A DNA stretch of 64,000 nucleotides, taken from contig JAHXIO010000006.1 of NCBI GenBank assembly GCA_025655595.1, forward strand, positions 434,001 through 498,000, read 5' to 3'. The notes under the pieces are model-generated. The model did not search any database, was not told the origin of the DNA, and saw only the letters and a program-made list of their open reading frames with translations. Shown in pieces: positions 1-10,267 of this stretch; the first letter of the stretch is position 1; every line of letters starts with the position of its first letter. The position numbers and the translations under genes are program-made. This DNA is from Candidatus Thiodiazotropha sp. (ex Monitilora ramsayi). GTDB lineage: Bacteria; Pseudomonadota; Gammaproteobacteria; Chromatiales; Chromatiaceae.

Positions 1-1066
1 ACGCTTGCAGATCGAACCCGGCAGCAAACCGGGGATGACGCGCGTCATGATCCACAACGAAGCGAGCCGCCGCTGGCGCGCCCGCGCCGCCCTGGACAAC
101 TATAACGGCGATGAAAAACTCGATCTTCACTACAGTGTCGATAATCCGCTGGCACTCAACGACCAACTCTCCGTCACTGCCAGCCACTCCTACGCCGATA
201 CCGCCAGCGACAGTCTCTCACTGTTCTGGTCGGTACCCTACGGCTATTGGCTCTATACCACCATGGCGAGCTATTTCGACTATCGCGGCACCATCGAGGG
301 CTTGACCCAAAACCTCGCCACCGAGGGTGACAGCGTTACCCTGCGAACCGAGGCGCAGCGGGTGCTGTTCCGCACCCGCAAGGGCCGCCTCGACCTTGTG
401 GCGGGACTGCAGTACCGCGATACCGAAAACCTCATAGAAGAGGTCCTGCTCGAGGTCAGCAGCCCGACGCTCTCCACATGGGACCTGGCGATGAACTGGA
501 CCCTGCCCCTCGGCAATGGTGTGTTCCAGTGGCACCTCGGCCTGGTAAACGGCATAGGCGCATTCGGCGCCACCAAGGGCGGAGAGACCGAGGAGTCGGC
601 GCACGGACGCTTCCGAAGCTACGAAACCCGTCTCACCTATAGCCACCCATTTCGCGCGGGAGACACCCGGGCGGTCTTTGTTTCCGATCTCACGGCGCAG
701 AGCAGCGATGTGCCGCTCTACGGTTCCCAGCAGCTCTCATTGACCGGATTCTGGGCGGTACGCGCGCTGCAGGGCAGTTCGGTCGCCGCAGATCGTGGGC
801 TCTACTGGCGCAATGAACTGTCGGTCTCACTGCCCACCCAGCGGAGCGATGTCCAGGCGCGCTTTTTCTTCGCCCTCGATTACGGCCGCACCGATGAGCG
901 CTTCGGCGAGCCCGACCGCAAACTGACCGGCGTCGCTGTCGGCATCAACGGCGCCTGGCGGCAGTTGGGGTACAACCTGGTAGTGGCAGACCTTTACGAG
1001 CAGAGAGCGCTGACCGATATTGATGAAGATCCCGTCATCTATGCACAACTGAGTTGGTCAATCTAA
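1..1066 (+). CDS. TpsB-family outer-membrane transporter (ShlB/FhaC/HecB), 5' partial
   Basis: This is the C-terminal part (about 353 residues) of a two-partner secretion transporter; the frame is open to the window edge, so the POTRA domains and plug helix lie outside. What remains is alternating hydrophobic/polar beta-barrel sequence. Near residue 255 (numbered from position 5), WAVRAL followed by ADRGLYWRNEL resembles the conserved TpsB loop-6 block, which normally reads VRGF...GDRGWYLRNEL, so the invariant Arg is kept but the following Gly is replaced by Ala. The family sits in the outer membrane and exports one TpsA partner. The stop lies 15 bp before the large TpsA gene, the classic tpsB-tpsA operon order, so that protein is the presumed substrate. 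Confidence 0.88.
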   Translation, partial: RLQIEPGSKPGMTRVMIHNEASRRWRARAALDNYNGDEKLDLHYSVDNPLALNDQLSVTASHSYADTASDSLSLFWSVPYGYWLYTTMASYFDYRGTIEGLTQNLATEGDSVTLRTEAQRVLFRTRKGRLDLVAGLQYRDTENLIEEVLLEVSSPTLSTWDLAMNWTLPLGNGVFQWHLGLVNGIGAFGATKGGETEESAHGRFRSYETRLTYSHPFRAGDTRAVFVSDLTAQSSDVPLYGSQQLSLTGFWAVRALQGSSVAADRGLYWRNELSVSLPTQRSDVQARFFFALDYGRTDERFGEPDRKLTGVAVGINGAWRQLGYNLVVADLYEQRALTDIDEDPVIYAQLSWSI

Positions 1067-1081
1067 TCAAGGAATAAGACG

Positions 1082-4000
1082 ATGAAACGAACCGGATCGA
1101 CCTCGACCAATCGAATTCATTCTCATGGGGCATGGCGCTTGAGTGTATGCACTGCATTGTCATGGTGTCTTGTACTGCAACCTGTCGCCGGCATCGCCGC
1201 CGGCGTTGTCGTCGACACCGCCGCCCCCGCCAATCAGCAGGCGCAGGTGACCAGCGCCAACAACGGCGTGCCCATGGTGCAGATTGCCGCACCCAACACC
1301 AACGGCCTCTCCCACAACCAATACACAGACTTCAACGTCTCCTCGCAGGGGCTGATTCTCAACAATGCCCAAAGCGCCACCACCACCCAACTGGGCGGGG
1401 CGGTGCTGGCCAATCCCAATCTGCAGCAGGCGGGCGCCACCGCGAATATCATCCTCAACGAGGTGACCAGTACCAACCGTTCACGGCTGGAGGGGTTTCA
1501 GGAGGTGGCCGGTGACCGTGCCGATCTGATCCTGGCCAATCCCAACGGCATTACCTGTCGGGGATGCGGCTTCATCAACACCCCCCGGGCGACCCTCTCC
1601 ACGGGACGGCCGCTGGTGGACAACGGAGTGCTGCAGGGCTTCGAGGTGAGGGATGGGGATATCCTGATCGAGGGGGAGGGGGTTAACGCCCAGGGCGCGG
1701 ACGCCTTTGATCTGGTGAGCCGTCGGTTACAACTCGACGGTGCGGTGAACGGTCACGATGTCCATATCGTCACAGGCGCCAACCGGGTCGACTACGTCAC
1801 ACGCGGTGCCACCGCCATCGCCGGCACGGGGGATGCCCCCGCCTATCTGGTGGACAGCAGCGCCCTCGGCGGTGTCTACGCGGACCGGATCTTCCTCCTG
1901 GGCAACGAGCATGGGGTCGGGGTGCGCCTGCGCGGCGACATGGCCACCAGCGTGGGTGAGATTGCGCTGCGCAATGACGGTCGTATCGAGCTGACCGGCA
2001 ACGGCCTGATGGCCGCCGGGGATCTCAATGTCAAAAGTGGCGAGGCGGCGCTCTCCATGACGGATGCGACCCTACACGGGTCAGAAGATTTGGTACTGAA
2101 CAGTGGCGCACTGACCATGACCCGGGCCACGACGGTGGCGGATGCACGTGCCGCGGTGGCCACCGCCGGTAACCTGACGCTCTCCGATTCGACCCTGGGT
2201 GGCCGTACCTCGCTCAATATCGATGTGGGCCACCAGATGGTGATGGAAGACAGTCTGGTGGCATCGGATCAGGTGCTTGCCATCGAGACGACCACGCTGT
2301 ACGTCGACGCGGCGAGCCGTTCCGGCAAGGGTGTGGTGTCAGGGGGCGATCTGACCATAACGGCAACAGCAAGCGGTTCAGACATCACGAACGCAGGCGA
2401 CATCCTGGGTCGCGATATCACGCTCCGCGCGCCCCGCTTTATCCTCAATTTGGCTACCGGGCTGGTGAGCGGTGACAATAGCGTGGATTTCGATAATCTC
2501 ATCAATCGCGGACAGGTGATCGGCGGGCGCATTCAACGCACCGGCGGCGACCTGACTACGAACAATTTCGGTGAGCTCCTGGCCGGTGCGGACGGGATCA
2601 GTATCCAGGACAGTCTGATCAACCATCCCGGCGCCCTGCTGCACGCCATTGGCGATATCGAGCTGGGCGCGGCGGGGGCGACGGTGCGTAATGAGCAGGC
2701 GCGTATCGAGAGTTACAACGGTACGGTGACCCTCAATGCAGCGCGGTTCGAAAACATCGGTGCGACTCCGGAACTGGTGTGGGACTACGACAACACCGTA
2801 AAGGTGGAGTCAGGCTCGGCGGGCGGTGGTGCCCTTCCCATTTATTCGGACTGCGGCACAACCGCAGATCATTTTGATGCCGGCCGGGTCGGTTATCGTT
2901 GCGCGAGATCCGTCAGGCGCACCCACCAGGAGGTGGGATTGGGCCAGTTACCGGATCCCGCACGCCTGCTGGCGGCAGGCGATGTCCGTTTCACCGGCGG
3001 CGAGTTCCTGAACCAGCAGGGTATCGTCGCTGCTGGCGGCGATGTCGCCATCGACGCCGGGTTGTTCACCAACATCACCGTCCGTCGCCTGACCAGGGAC
3101 ACCACCTTCGATCCCAGCCAACCCTACAATGCCGGCTTTACCGGCTATGTCTACCAGGACGGAGGAACCGACCTTCTTTTCTGCGCCGCCAATCCGGACG
3201 CCTGCTTTGGGGGCGGTAGAGTCAAGCAGTTCGGCATCGTCGACGCCACCTGGGTGTTTGACAACGGTCACGGCCCGGTGGATCCCGCCTGGGGCGGCGT
3301 GGTGCAGGCGGGCGGCACCCTCAGCATCAATGCGACCCAGGTACAGAACGGTCATGCGCCGACCGGCGGGGCACCTTATAACGGGAGCGCACCGGCCAGC
3401 CCGACCCTGCCGGGTGTTACCTCCGGGCTGCCCAACGGCGGCAGCCTCTTTGTCCCGACCCGGGATCCCGGCGCCGTGGTACTGATCGAAACCGATCCCC
3501 GTTTCAATCTCGATCTGTTGCTGCAGGGCTTCGGCGGCAGCCAACTGCTGCTGGATGAACTCAGCGGACAGGATATCGACGGGCAGACCAGCGAGACGGT
3601 GCGCCTCGGTGATGCCTACTTCGAGACCCTGCTGGTGCGCGACGAGGTGATGCAACTCACCGGCATGCGTTTCATCTACGATGATCTGGCCACGGATGTG
3701 GGTCAGTTCCAACAGTTGATGGACAACGCCCTGACGGAGTCCCAGGCGCTGGATCTGCGCCTCGGGGTGGCGCTGGACCAGGATCAGATCAGCAAGCTGA
3801 ATAAGGATATTGTCTGGATGGTGGAGACGGAGTACAAAGGTCGCAAGGTGCTCCAGCCCAAGGTCTATCTGACCGAGCGCACCCTGGCGCGGCTCGGCCG
3901 GGGCGAGACCCTGACGGCGCGCAATATCGAGATCGATGCTGCCAGTGCCTTTACCAACGCAGGCACCATGAAGGCCAACGGGACCACCCGGGTGACCGCC

Positions 4001-7000
4001 GATGCCTTCACCAACAGGGGCATAACAGAGGGCGGCGCTGCGGTCTCGATCACCGCCACTGCGGGGGATGTGCGCAACAGCGGTGTGATCCGCGGCGGCG
4101 ATGTGGCGCTCAGCGCCACCGGTGGCGACGTGGTCAACGAAAACCTGGCACGGCGCGAGGCGCTGGTGGACGGATACACCACCCGTGAAGGCGCACGGGG
4201 GCAGATCGAGGCGAGCGGCGATCTCCTCATGGAAGGGGAGAATGTGGTGATGCAGGGCGGGACAAGCGCTGCCGCCGCCGGCACCGCTACCCTGCATGCG
4301 AGCGGGGATGTACGCCTGGAGGCACAGGCCTACAGCGATGAGCGACGCAGCTCCACCACCCGGCGCAGCGGCCTGTTCGGGGTCAATTCGGAGCGCACGG
4401 AGCGGGTGGAACGCACCACCCGGATCGAAGGCGCGCAGCTCAGCGGCGCGGGAGGTGTGAAGATCAATGCAGGACGGGATGTCCGCCTCATCGCCGCCGA
4501 GGTAGCCAGCGAACAGGGCGGTATCTCCATCGATGCCGGCCGTGAGGTGGCCATCGAGACCGCCAAGGAGGAGGTGTACGACTACGCCTCCACTACCCGC
4601 GAGCGCATCTTCAGCGAGAGCCGCGCCGATGCCACGGACCAGGGGCGTCTCGCCGCGTCAGCGGGTGCCGACATCTATTCCAAGCAGACCACCACGACCG
4701 AGAACCGGGACGAGACCGTCATCGGCAGCCGTCTGCAGGCCGGGTCGGGTATCAGCATCAACAGCGGGGGCAAGAGTACCCTGCGTAGTGCGGAACTGGA
4801 CGCCGGGCAGGGGCCGATCAGTATCAGCGGCAGCGAAGTGGAACTGCTGGCGGACCAGGAGAACGACCTGCACCGCACCGATACGGAAAATCTGACAGTC
4901 GGTGTGGCAGCGAGTGCCGATACCCGCGACCAGTTCACAGGTTTCAAAGGCCAATATCGCAACGATAAGGAGACGACGCAGAGTGTCACCCAGCGGACCA
5001 ACCGATTGCAGGGCGGCGGTGATGTGTCGATTACCGCGCATCGGGGTGATGTCCGGGAGCAGGGGAGCGAAATCCTCGCAGGGCGTGATATCGATGTCAG
5101 CGCCCGTGCCGGCAACGTGATCAGCGAGGCGGTCAAGGACAGCACCACCACCACCCGGGAGACAGAGACGATCGGGGGTGAGTTGGGCGCGGGTGCGCGT
5201 ACCGGCATCGCGTCGGATATCGAAACCACCGTTCGCAACGACCCTGCAGTGACCCGGGTCGATCCCAAGGACCTGGATGCAGACTCCTCGGCGATCTCCA
5301 GCGGCACGCTCTTCTATGGCGGCAGGGCCGGTGGTGAATATCAGCAGTCGCGCACCGAGCAGCTGGACGAAAAGGTGCGGACTTCCCGTTGGCAGGCGGG
5401 TGGCGATATCGCGATCGATGCCGCTGACGATGTACACCTGCAGGCGACCCAACTGGCAACCGACAGCGGTGATATCGCCTTACGTGCCGGTAACGAGGTA
5501 CGTATCGAAGCGGTGACCGAGCGTCACGAGAGCCGAAGCGAAAGCACGGGTGGCCAAGGCGAGCTGATCGCCTCGAACAACAGCGGCACCCTGGCGGGAC
5601 ACTACGATACCCAAAGCGAGTCGGAACGGCTGGGCATCTCCCGGACCTCCCACATCGATGCGGGTGGCGATCTGTCGATCCAGGCCGGGGGCGATCTCGC
5701 TGCGACGGGTGTGAAGGGCAAGGCCGGGGGCGATGTCCGCCTGCAGGCCGGCGGCGATTTGTCGCTCAATGCGGCCCACGATACCTATGAGCATAGTCGC
5801 AAAGGTATGGCGGCGGACGGGCGCCTCTCGCTCAAACGCAATATGAAGACCGGCCCGGTGGAGCGTGTCTACGACTTCGGTAGCGGCGGCGTCACGGGTC
5901 GCCAGTCCACCGGCAAGGGTGGGGCGCTGGAGGGTCAGTACCGCGGCGTCGATGAGAGCACCACCGGCGATATCGCCCGGGTGAGCGGTTTTGAGGCCGG
6001 GGGAGATCTCAGTGTCCGTGCCAAGCAGAACGTCATCCTGGAGGGTACCCAACTGAGTGCGCAGGGCGATGGCGAGATCACCGCTGAGCAGGGTGACATC
6101 GACTACCGGGCGGTGGAGGATCGCTTCTCCACAAAGCGGGACAACCTGCAGGTCTACGGCAAGCTGAGCGGGGCCAAGAGCAAGGACAAGCAGGCGGGTC
6201 CAGCAGCCACTGGTCGCCTTGGCAAGGCGTGGGGCGCCTTCGGTGTGGCCCGGGGCAAGGTCTCCGAGCTGACCATGAAATACAAACAGGACGGCACCAC
6301 CGTGGATATCGAGCAGACCGATAACGAGACCGTTCAGGCACGCGGCGGCAGTTTCGACTTCGGCGGCAAAGCGGTCCTGAAAGCCGGCAAGGACATCAAT
6401 CTGCAGGGCACCCAGGCGGTGGCCGGGGGACGCATGGTGGTGAATGCCGGAGGTGACCTGAATCTGGAGGCGGCGGAGAGCCGGACACGCATCGACACCA
6501 ACACCCTGAATGCCGGTGCCGGATTGCGCCAGACCGGTTTCATGCTGGGTTCCACCGACATCAATGCAACCCGGCATCAGAATGCCAATCTGCAGGGTGG
6601 TGAGGTCGTGACCCGAAGCGGTGGGGATACGACCCTGGCGGGCGCCGGGATCGAAGGCCGTATCGTAAACACCCATGTGGGTGGAGATCTGACGGTGGTG
6701 TCGAAAGTCGACTGGGTTGATTTCGAGGTGGGAGAGCAGGGCGTCATCCTCGGCACGGCGGTTGGCGAGGGCGGCGGTGGCCGGCTGGACGGATTCGCCG
6801 AGGTGATCCACTCCATCAAGAATGCACCCGATCACTTCAAATCTGAAAACAAGGCCGAGAGCGGCAACGTTCGGGGCGTCTCCTCTCCCAGCGGCATTCG
6901 CAGCCGACAGGGAACGGTGGTGAACGTGGAGGGTGAAACCCGTCTTGAAGGCGGCCATATCCTGCAGCAGGATGCCCCTGCAACGCTCAAGAGCCGCCGC

Positions 7001-7222
7001 GGCCTGCAAAAGCAGGATGTGGAAGCTACCAGCAGCGACGACACCACATCCACCACCGTAACCACACGCAACCTGGTGGGCCAGGGCGATGCGGGCAGCG
7101 TGACCGACGATCCGCTGCCGGGGCAGGGACAGGGCCAGAGTAAGTTTTTCACGGAGGAGGTTCAGCCCGCCATCGACGCAGAGGATGATGCCGTGCGTGA
7201 AATGATCGAGCAGCAACGCTAG
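1082..7222 (+). CDS. Filamentous haemagglutinin-type TpsA exoprotein
   Basis: A 2046-residue secreted adhesin-like protein. It has a long signal peptide (residues 1-40, with hydrophobic core SVCTALSWCLVLQPVAGIAA). The TPS secretion domain follows (about 45-290) with both hallmark motifs, NPNL (LANPNLQQ) and NPNGI (LANPNGITC). The rest is beta-helix-forming haemagglutinin repeat, rich in GGD, AGGDL and INAGRDV units. An insertion at about 570-800 contains several cysteines. The start is supported by AAGGA 7 bp upstream of the ATG. There is no VENN motif and no recognisable C-terminal toxin domain; the tail is acidic and polar (EEVQPAIDAEDD), so a contact-dependent inhibition role is not supported. 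It probably mediates attachment or aggregation and is exported by the TpsB encoded just upstream. Confidence 0.93.
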   Translation: MKRTGSTSTNRIHSHGAWRLSVCTALSWCLVLQPVAGIAAGVVVDTAAPANQQAQVTSANNGVPMVQIAAPNTNGLSHNQYTDFNVSSQGLILNNAQSATTTQLGGAVLANPNLQQAGATANIILNEVTSTNRSRLEGFQEVAGDRADLILANPNGITCRGCGFINTPRATLSTGRPLVDNGVLQGFEVRDGDILIEGEGVNAQGADAFDLVSRRLQLDGAVNGHDVHIVTGANRVDYVTRGATAIAGTGDAPAYLVDSSALGGVYADRIFLLGNEHGVGVRLRGDMATSVGEIALRNDGRIELTGNGLMAAGDLNVKSGEAALSMTDATLHGSEDLVLNSGALTMTRATTVADARAAVATAGNLTLSDSTLGGRTSLNIDVGHQMVMEDSLVASDQVLAIETTTLYVDAASRSGKGVVSGGDLTITATASGSDITNAGDILGRDITLRAPRFILNLATGLVSGDNSVDFDNLINRGQVIGGRIQRTGGDLTTNNFGELLAGADGISIQDSLINHPGALLHAIGDIELGAAGATVRNEQARIESYNGTVTLNAARFENIGATPELVWDYDNTVKVESGSAGGGALPIYSDCGTTADHFDAGRVGYRCARSVRRTHQEVGLGQLPDPARLLAAGDVRFTGGEFLNQQGIVAAGGDVAIDAGLFTNITVRRLTRDTTFDPSQPYNAGFTGYVYQDGGTDLLFCAANPDACFGGGRVKQFGIVDATWVFDNGHGPVDPAWGGVVQAGGTLSINATQVQNGHAPTGGAPYNGSAPASPTLPGVTSGLPNGGSLFVPTRDPGAVVLIETDPRFNLDLLLQGFGGSQLLLDELSGQDIDGQTSETVRLGDAYFETLLVRDEVMQLTGMRFIYDDLATDVGQFQQLMDNALTESQALDLRLGVALDQDQISKLNKDIVWMVETEYKGRKVLQPKVYLTERTLARLGRGETLTARNIEIDAASAFTNAGTMKANGTTRVTADAFTNRGITEGGAAVSITATAGDVRNSGVIRGGDVALSATGGDVVNENLARREALVDGYTTREGARGQIEASGDLLMEGENVVMQGGTSAAAAGTATLHASGDVRLEAQAYSDERRSSTTRRSGLFGVNSERTERVERTTRIEGAQLSGAGGVKINAGRDVRLIAAEVASEQGGISIDAGREVAIETAKEEVYDYASTTRERIFSESRADATDQGRLAASAGADIYSKQTTTTENRDETVIGSRLQAGSGISINSGGKSTLRSAELDAGQGPISISGSEVELLADQENDLHRTDTENLTVGVAASADTRDQFTGFKGQYRNDKETTQSVTQRTNRLQGGGDVSITAHRGDVREQGSEILAGRDIDVSARAGNVISEAVKDSTTTTRETETIGGELGAGARTGIASDIETTVRNDPAVTRVDPKDLDADSSAISSGTLFYGGRAGGEYQQSRTEQLDEKVRTSRWQAGGDIAIDAADDVHLQATQLATDSGDIALRAGNEVRIEAVTERHESRSESTGGQGELIASNNSGTLAGHYDTQSESERLGISRTSHIDAGGDLSIQAGGDLAATGVKGKAGGDVRLQAGGDLSLNAAHDTYEHSRKGMAADGRLSLKRNMKTGPVERVYDFGSGGVTGRQSTGKGGALEGQYRGVDESTTGDIARVSGFEAGGDLSVRAKQNVILEGTQLSAQGDGEITAEQGDIDYRAVEDRFSTKRDNLQVYGKLSGAKSKDKQAGPAATGRLGKAWGAFGVARGKVSELTMKYKQDGTTVDIEQTDNETVQARGGSFDFGGKAVLKAGKDINLQGTQAVAGGRMVVNAGGDLNLEAAESRTRIDTNTLNAGAGLRQTGFMLGSTDINATRHQNANLQGGEVVTRSGGDTTLAGAGIEGRIVNTHVGGDLTVVSKVDWVDFEVGEQGVILGTAVGEGGGGRLDGFAEVIHSIKNAPDHFKSENKAESGNVRGVSSPSGIRSRQGTVVNVEGETRLEGGHILQQDAPATLKSRRGLQKQDVEATSSDDTTSTTVTTRNLVGQGDAGSVTDDPLPGQGQGQSKFFTEEVQPAIDAEDDAVREMIEQQR

Positions 7223-7226
7223 CGAT

Positions 7227-7270
7227 CGGGTTTTGGTGTGTATCGGCATGACAAAACCCGTATTTTTTTT
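7227..7270 (+). terminator. Rho-independent terminator of the tps operon
   Basis: Starting 5 bp after the tpsA stop, a perfect 9-bp stem (CGGGTTTTG / CAAAACCCG, 7227-7235 and 7252-7260) with a 16-nt loop is followed by TATTTTTTTT. This is a textbook intrinsic terminator for rightward transcription. Confidence 0.9.
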
Positions 7271-7364
7271 CGAATGGGGAAGCCAAGGGATCATCTCTCG
7301 TTCATAATCCATGACTCGCCTTGGACCTGTTAACAGGCTCTAAAAAATGAGTATCACGGACTGA

Positions 7365-9581
7365 ATGGACAATAAAGCAGGTCAAGACGTAGCCTCACGC
7401 TGGCTCCCCCCCCTCGCGCTGCTGCCCCTGTTGAGCCTCGCTGGCCTGATTGCGCTGGGGATGGTCGCCCTGTCCCTCTGGTTGAGCCTGCAGCAGCCCT
7501 GGCTGGGGGTCGAAGCGCGGCCCGACCCGGCCGTGGCTGCGTGGGTCGTTACCGGTGTCGCTGAGGCGGCATCCACAGCTGGCTTCGAGGTGGGCGACCA
7601 GATAGTCGCAGTCGCTGCCGACGGCCATACGCCGGTGCGGTTTGAGGCGGGATTCGCGGTGGAGGACCCGGAAACGCTGCCCGATTTCCAGACTTACAAT
7701 CGGTTTTTTGAACGGCAGGATGCGCTCTTTCGGGTCTTGCTGGCAGAGAGGATCGAGCTGCAACTGGCCGATGGCAGGGTGCTCCCCTTGTCAGCGGCAC
7801 CGGCCCGCCCCTGGTCGACACTGCCGCTGCCCTTCTGGATCGTAAACGGTTTTGCCCTGTTTTGTATTCTCATGGGAGTGGGTATCTGGGGGCACAGGCG
7901 GGGACGCGCCACCACCCGCCTGCTGGTGCTGGGCAGTATCGGCATCCTGCTGACCTCCGCCACCGTAGGGGTCTATGGCTTTCGCGAGTTTGCCCTCTCC
8001 GGGGAGCTGTTCGCCTGGTTGCACCGGATCAATCGTTTCGGCGTCTATCTTTGGGTCTATTCCATGGTGACGCTGCTCTGGTTCTACCCCCGTCCTATCA
8101 GCCGGCTGCCTGCCGCCCAAGTGGTGTTCCTGCTTGCCTCGTTGCTCTGCCTCAACGAACTGTTGCAAGGGAGCGACTGGCCCCTGCACACCTTCTATCT
8201 GCCGGGGGCTTTCACTCCATTTGGTTTGGGTCTGGTGCTCGCCTCCCTGCAGTGGAGACGATCGAGGGGGTTGCCGCTGGACCGGGCGGCGATGCGTCTG
8301 TTTCTGATCAGTGTGTTGTTGACCAGCAGCATCGCACTGACCCTCTACGCGGCACCGCCGATGGTGGGACAGCCGCCGCTGGTCCCGCTCTGGGTCGGGC
8401 ATCTCTCCATGAACCTGGTCTACGGCGGTTTCGCCGTGGGTGTGTTGCGTTATCGTCTGTTCGATGTGGAGTGGTGGTGGCTGCTGCTGTGGCGCTGGTT
8501 CTTCGTGGCCGTGGCGTTTTTGGCCACTGATCTGGCACTGCTGGCCTGGTTCAACCTTCAACCCATGGATGCGCTTGGATTGTCCGTCGTACTGGTGGCC
8601 TGGTTATACATACCTTTACGCCAATGGGGCTGGAAACGCCTGTTCGGGCGCAAACGGAGTATGCTGGAAGACTACCTGCCGCAATTTCTTGAGGCCCAGT
8701 TCTCCCAAATCGACAACGGGGACGGCGAGCGGGCCTGGCTGACGCTGTTGCGCTCCGTCTTCCGGCCTCTCTCCCTGGAGCGGGTGGATCAGCGGGTAGA
8801 CGATACGCGTCTGGTGGATAACGGGCTGATGCTCCAGGTACCGGACAGTGGCGGCAGGATGGGTTGGCTGCTCTCGGGCAAACATCGCGGGGTCAATCTG
8901 TTCGATCGCCACGACTGCAGTCTGGCGGAGGGTCTGCTCAACCTGACCCGTCAGGCACGCCAATTACGTATGGAGAAGGAGCAGGCCGCCGAGCGGGAGC
9001 GCCAGCGTATCGCCCGCGATCTGCACGATGACGTGGGTGCGCAACTACTGACGGTGATTCACGGGGCGGAGTCGACCCATACGGCGAAAGAGGCGCAGGA
9101 AGCCCTGCGTGCGCTGCGCGAATCGATCTATGCTCTGCGCCAGGAGAAGCCCATCCTCTGCAGAGATCTTTTGGCCGATTGGCGTCACGAGGTGCTGAAT
9201 CGGCTGGAGGTGGCGGGTGTCGAACTGCGGTGGCATGACGAAGTTTCGCAAGACGCCTGTTTCGTCACTGGTCGGCAGCGCATCAATCTGACCCGTATGC
9301 TGCGCGAGGCGGTGAGCAATCTGCTGCGTCATGGCGCGCCGAATAACGTCGGTATTGCAGTTACCCATGCCGACGGCAACCTTGAACTGCAAGTCAACGG
9401 TGATGCTGTTGCCGAGCCCGTCGAGACGTGGAGAGAGGGTGCGGGAATGGCGGGCATACGCAGCCGCGCCGGGGAGATCGGTGCGCATGTGGCATGGCAG
9501 TCCGATGACGTCGGCACGAAATTTATCCTGACGATGCTGCTCGATGCGGAGATAGAGAATGAAAAGCGCGCTCCTGCTTGA
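7365..9581 (+). CDS. Membrane sensor histidine kinase, NarL/LiaS class (HisKA_3)
   Basis: A 738-residue inner-membrane kinase. It has one N-terminal membrane helix (about 17-42), a roughly 100-residue periplasmic segment that looks PDZ-like (VVTGVAEAASTAGFEVGDQI), and then a block of about six to seven membrane helices between residues 155 and 400. The cytoplasmic part has a HisKA_3 dimerisation/phosphoacceptor motif, RQRIARDLHDDVGAQLL, with phosphorylatable His554. A C-terminal HATPase domain follows, with an N-box-like LREAVSNLLRHG and GAGMAGIRSRAGEIG. It overlaps the response-regulator gene by 23 bp, so the two are a translationally coupled two-component pair. The ligand is unknown. The PDZ-plus-polytopic arrangement suggests sensing at or within the envelope; that is inference. 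Confidence 0.9.
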   Translation: MDNKAGQDVASRWLPPLALLPLLSLAGLIALGMVALSLWLSLQQPWLGVEARPDPAVAAWVVTGVAEAASTAGFEVGDQIVAVAADGHTPVRFEAGFAVEDPETLPDFQTYNRFFERQDALFRVLLAERIELQLADGRVLPLSAAPARPWSTLPLPFWIVNGFALFCILMGVGIWGHRRGRATTRLLVLGSIGILLTSATVGVYGFREFALSGELFAWLHRINRFGVYLWVYSMVTLLWFYPRPISRLPAAQVVFLLASLLCLNELLQGSDWPLHTFYLPGAFTPFGLGLVLASLQWRRSRGLPLDRAAMRLFLISVLLTSSIALTLYAAPPMVGQPPLVPLWVGHLSMNLVYGGFAVGVLRYRLFDVEWWWLLLWRWFFVAVAFLATDLALLAWFNLQPMDALGLSVVLVAWLYIPLRQWGWKRLFGRKRSMLEDYLPQFLEAQFSQIDNGDGERAWLTLLRSVFRPLSLERVDQRVDDTRLVDNGLMLQVPDSGGRMGWLLSGKHRGVNLFDRHDCSLAEGLLNLTRQARQLRMEKEQAAERERQRIARDLHDDVGAQLLTVIHGAESTHTAKEAQEALRALRESIYALRQEKPILCRDLLADWRHEVLNRLEVAGVELRWHDEVSQDACFVTGRQRINLTRMLREAVSNLLRHGAPNNVGIAVTHADGNLELQVNGDAVAEPVETWREGAGMAGIRSRAGEIGAHVAWQSDDVGTKFILTMLLDAEIENEKRAPA

Positions 9582-10191
9582 AGACCATGAACCGACCCGC
9601 GATGTGCTCTGCTCCGTGCTGCGGGAGGCCTTTGCCGGGATCAGTGTCGATGCCGTCTCCACGGTGGCCCAGGCCCGTGCACGGGCGGAGGGAAGGCAGT
9701 ACGATTTGGCACTGCTCGATATCAGTCTGCCTGACGGCAGCGGAGTGGAGGTGGCGGCCGAACTCAGCAGGCGGGAGGGTGCACACTACATCGTCATGGC
9801 CACGGTCATGGATGATGACGAGAGCCTGTTCGGCGCCTTGCGTGCGGGCGCTCAGGGTTATCTGCTGAAAGAGCATCTGCGTGCCGAACTGGTGGAGCAG
9901 TTGCGCGGCATCGTCGAGGGGCGCCCGCCGCTTTCACCGTCCATTGCGCGACGCATTCTGGGTCACTTTCATCCCGATCCGCGATCGCAGCAGCAACAAC
10001 TGACGCCCCGGGAGGCCGACGTGTTGACGCTCATCGCCCAGGGCAGCACCCGCAAGGGGATCGCACGCCAGCTGGAGCTCTCCCCCAATACGGTGTCGGG
10101 GTATATCAAGACTATCTACCAGAAACTGAACATCCGCAGCTGTTCGGAGGCTACACTGGAAGCTGTACGCCGAGGGTTGGTGCGGGAGTAG
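9559..10191 (+). CDS. Two-component response regulator, NarL/FixJ family
   Basis: A 210-residue regulator. The receiver domain (1-120) has the acidic pair E8/D9, phosphoacceptor Asp54 (ALLDISLPDG), a Thr/Ser switch region around VMATVMDD, and Lys in YLLKEH. The C-terminal LuxR helix-turn-helix (about 145-205) reads LTPREADVLTLIAQG then IARQLELSPNTVSGYIKTIY. The start codon lies within the 3' end of the histidine kinase gene, so the kinase encoded there is its cognate partner. Targets cannot be read from the sequence; the adjacent two-partner secretion operon is a plausible candidate. Confidence 0.93.
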   Translation: MKSALLLEDHEPTRDVLCSVLREAFAGISVDAVSTVAQARARAEGRQYDLALLDISLPDGSGVEVAAELSRREGAHYIVMATVMDDDESLFGALRAGAQGYLLKEHLRAELVEQLRGIVEGRPPLSPSIARRILGHFHPDPRSQQQQLTPREADVLTLIAQGSTRKGIARQLELSPNTVSGYIKTIYQKLNIRSCSEATLEAVRRGLVRE

Positions 10192-10267
10192 CGCACGACC
10201 CCTCCGTTGCATTTTTCTTGAATCCAGGCTCATGCTTTGACCTCGATTCGGGGTAGAATCCTCTCCC

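Noticed and set aside
6800-7222. Possible CDI toxin region at the TpsA C-terminus
   Set aside because: No VENN motif, no toxin-like domain and no immunity gene follows; the next feature is a terminator.
5480-7312. 610-codon open frame on the minus strand inside tpsA
   Set aside because: A shadow of the repetitive GC-rich TpsA gene; the same applies to 2948-4297 minus.
7326-7337. Palindrome CCTGTTAACAGG before the histidine kinase
   Set aside because: A related half occurs near 33556, but with only two instances and no linked function it is not enough for a regulatory site.
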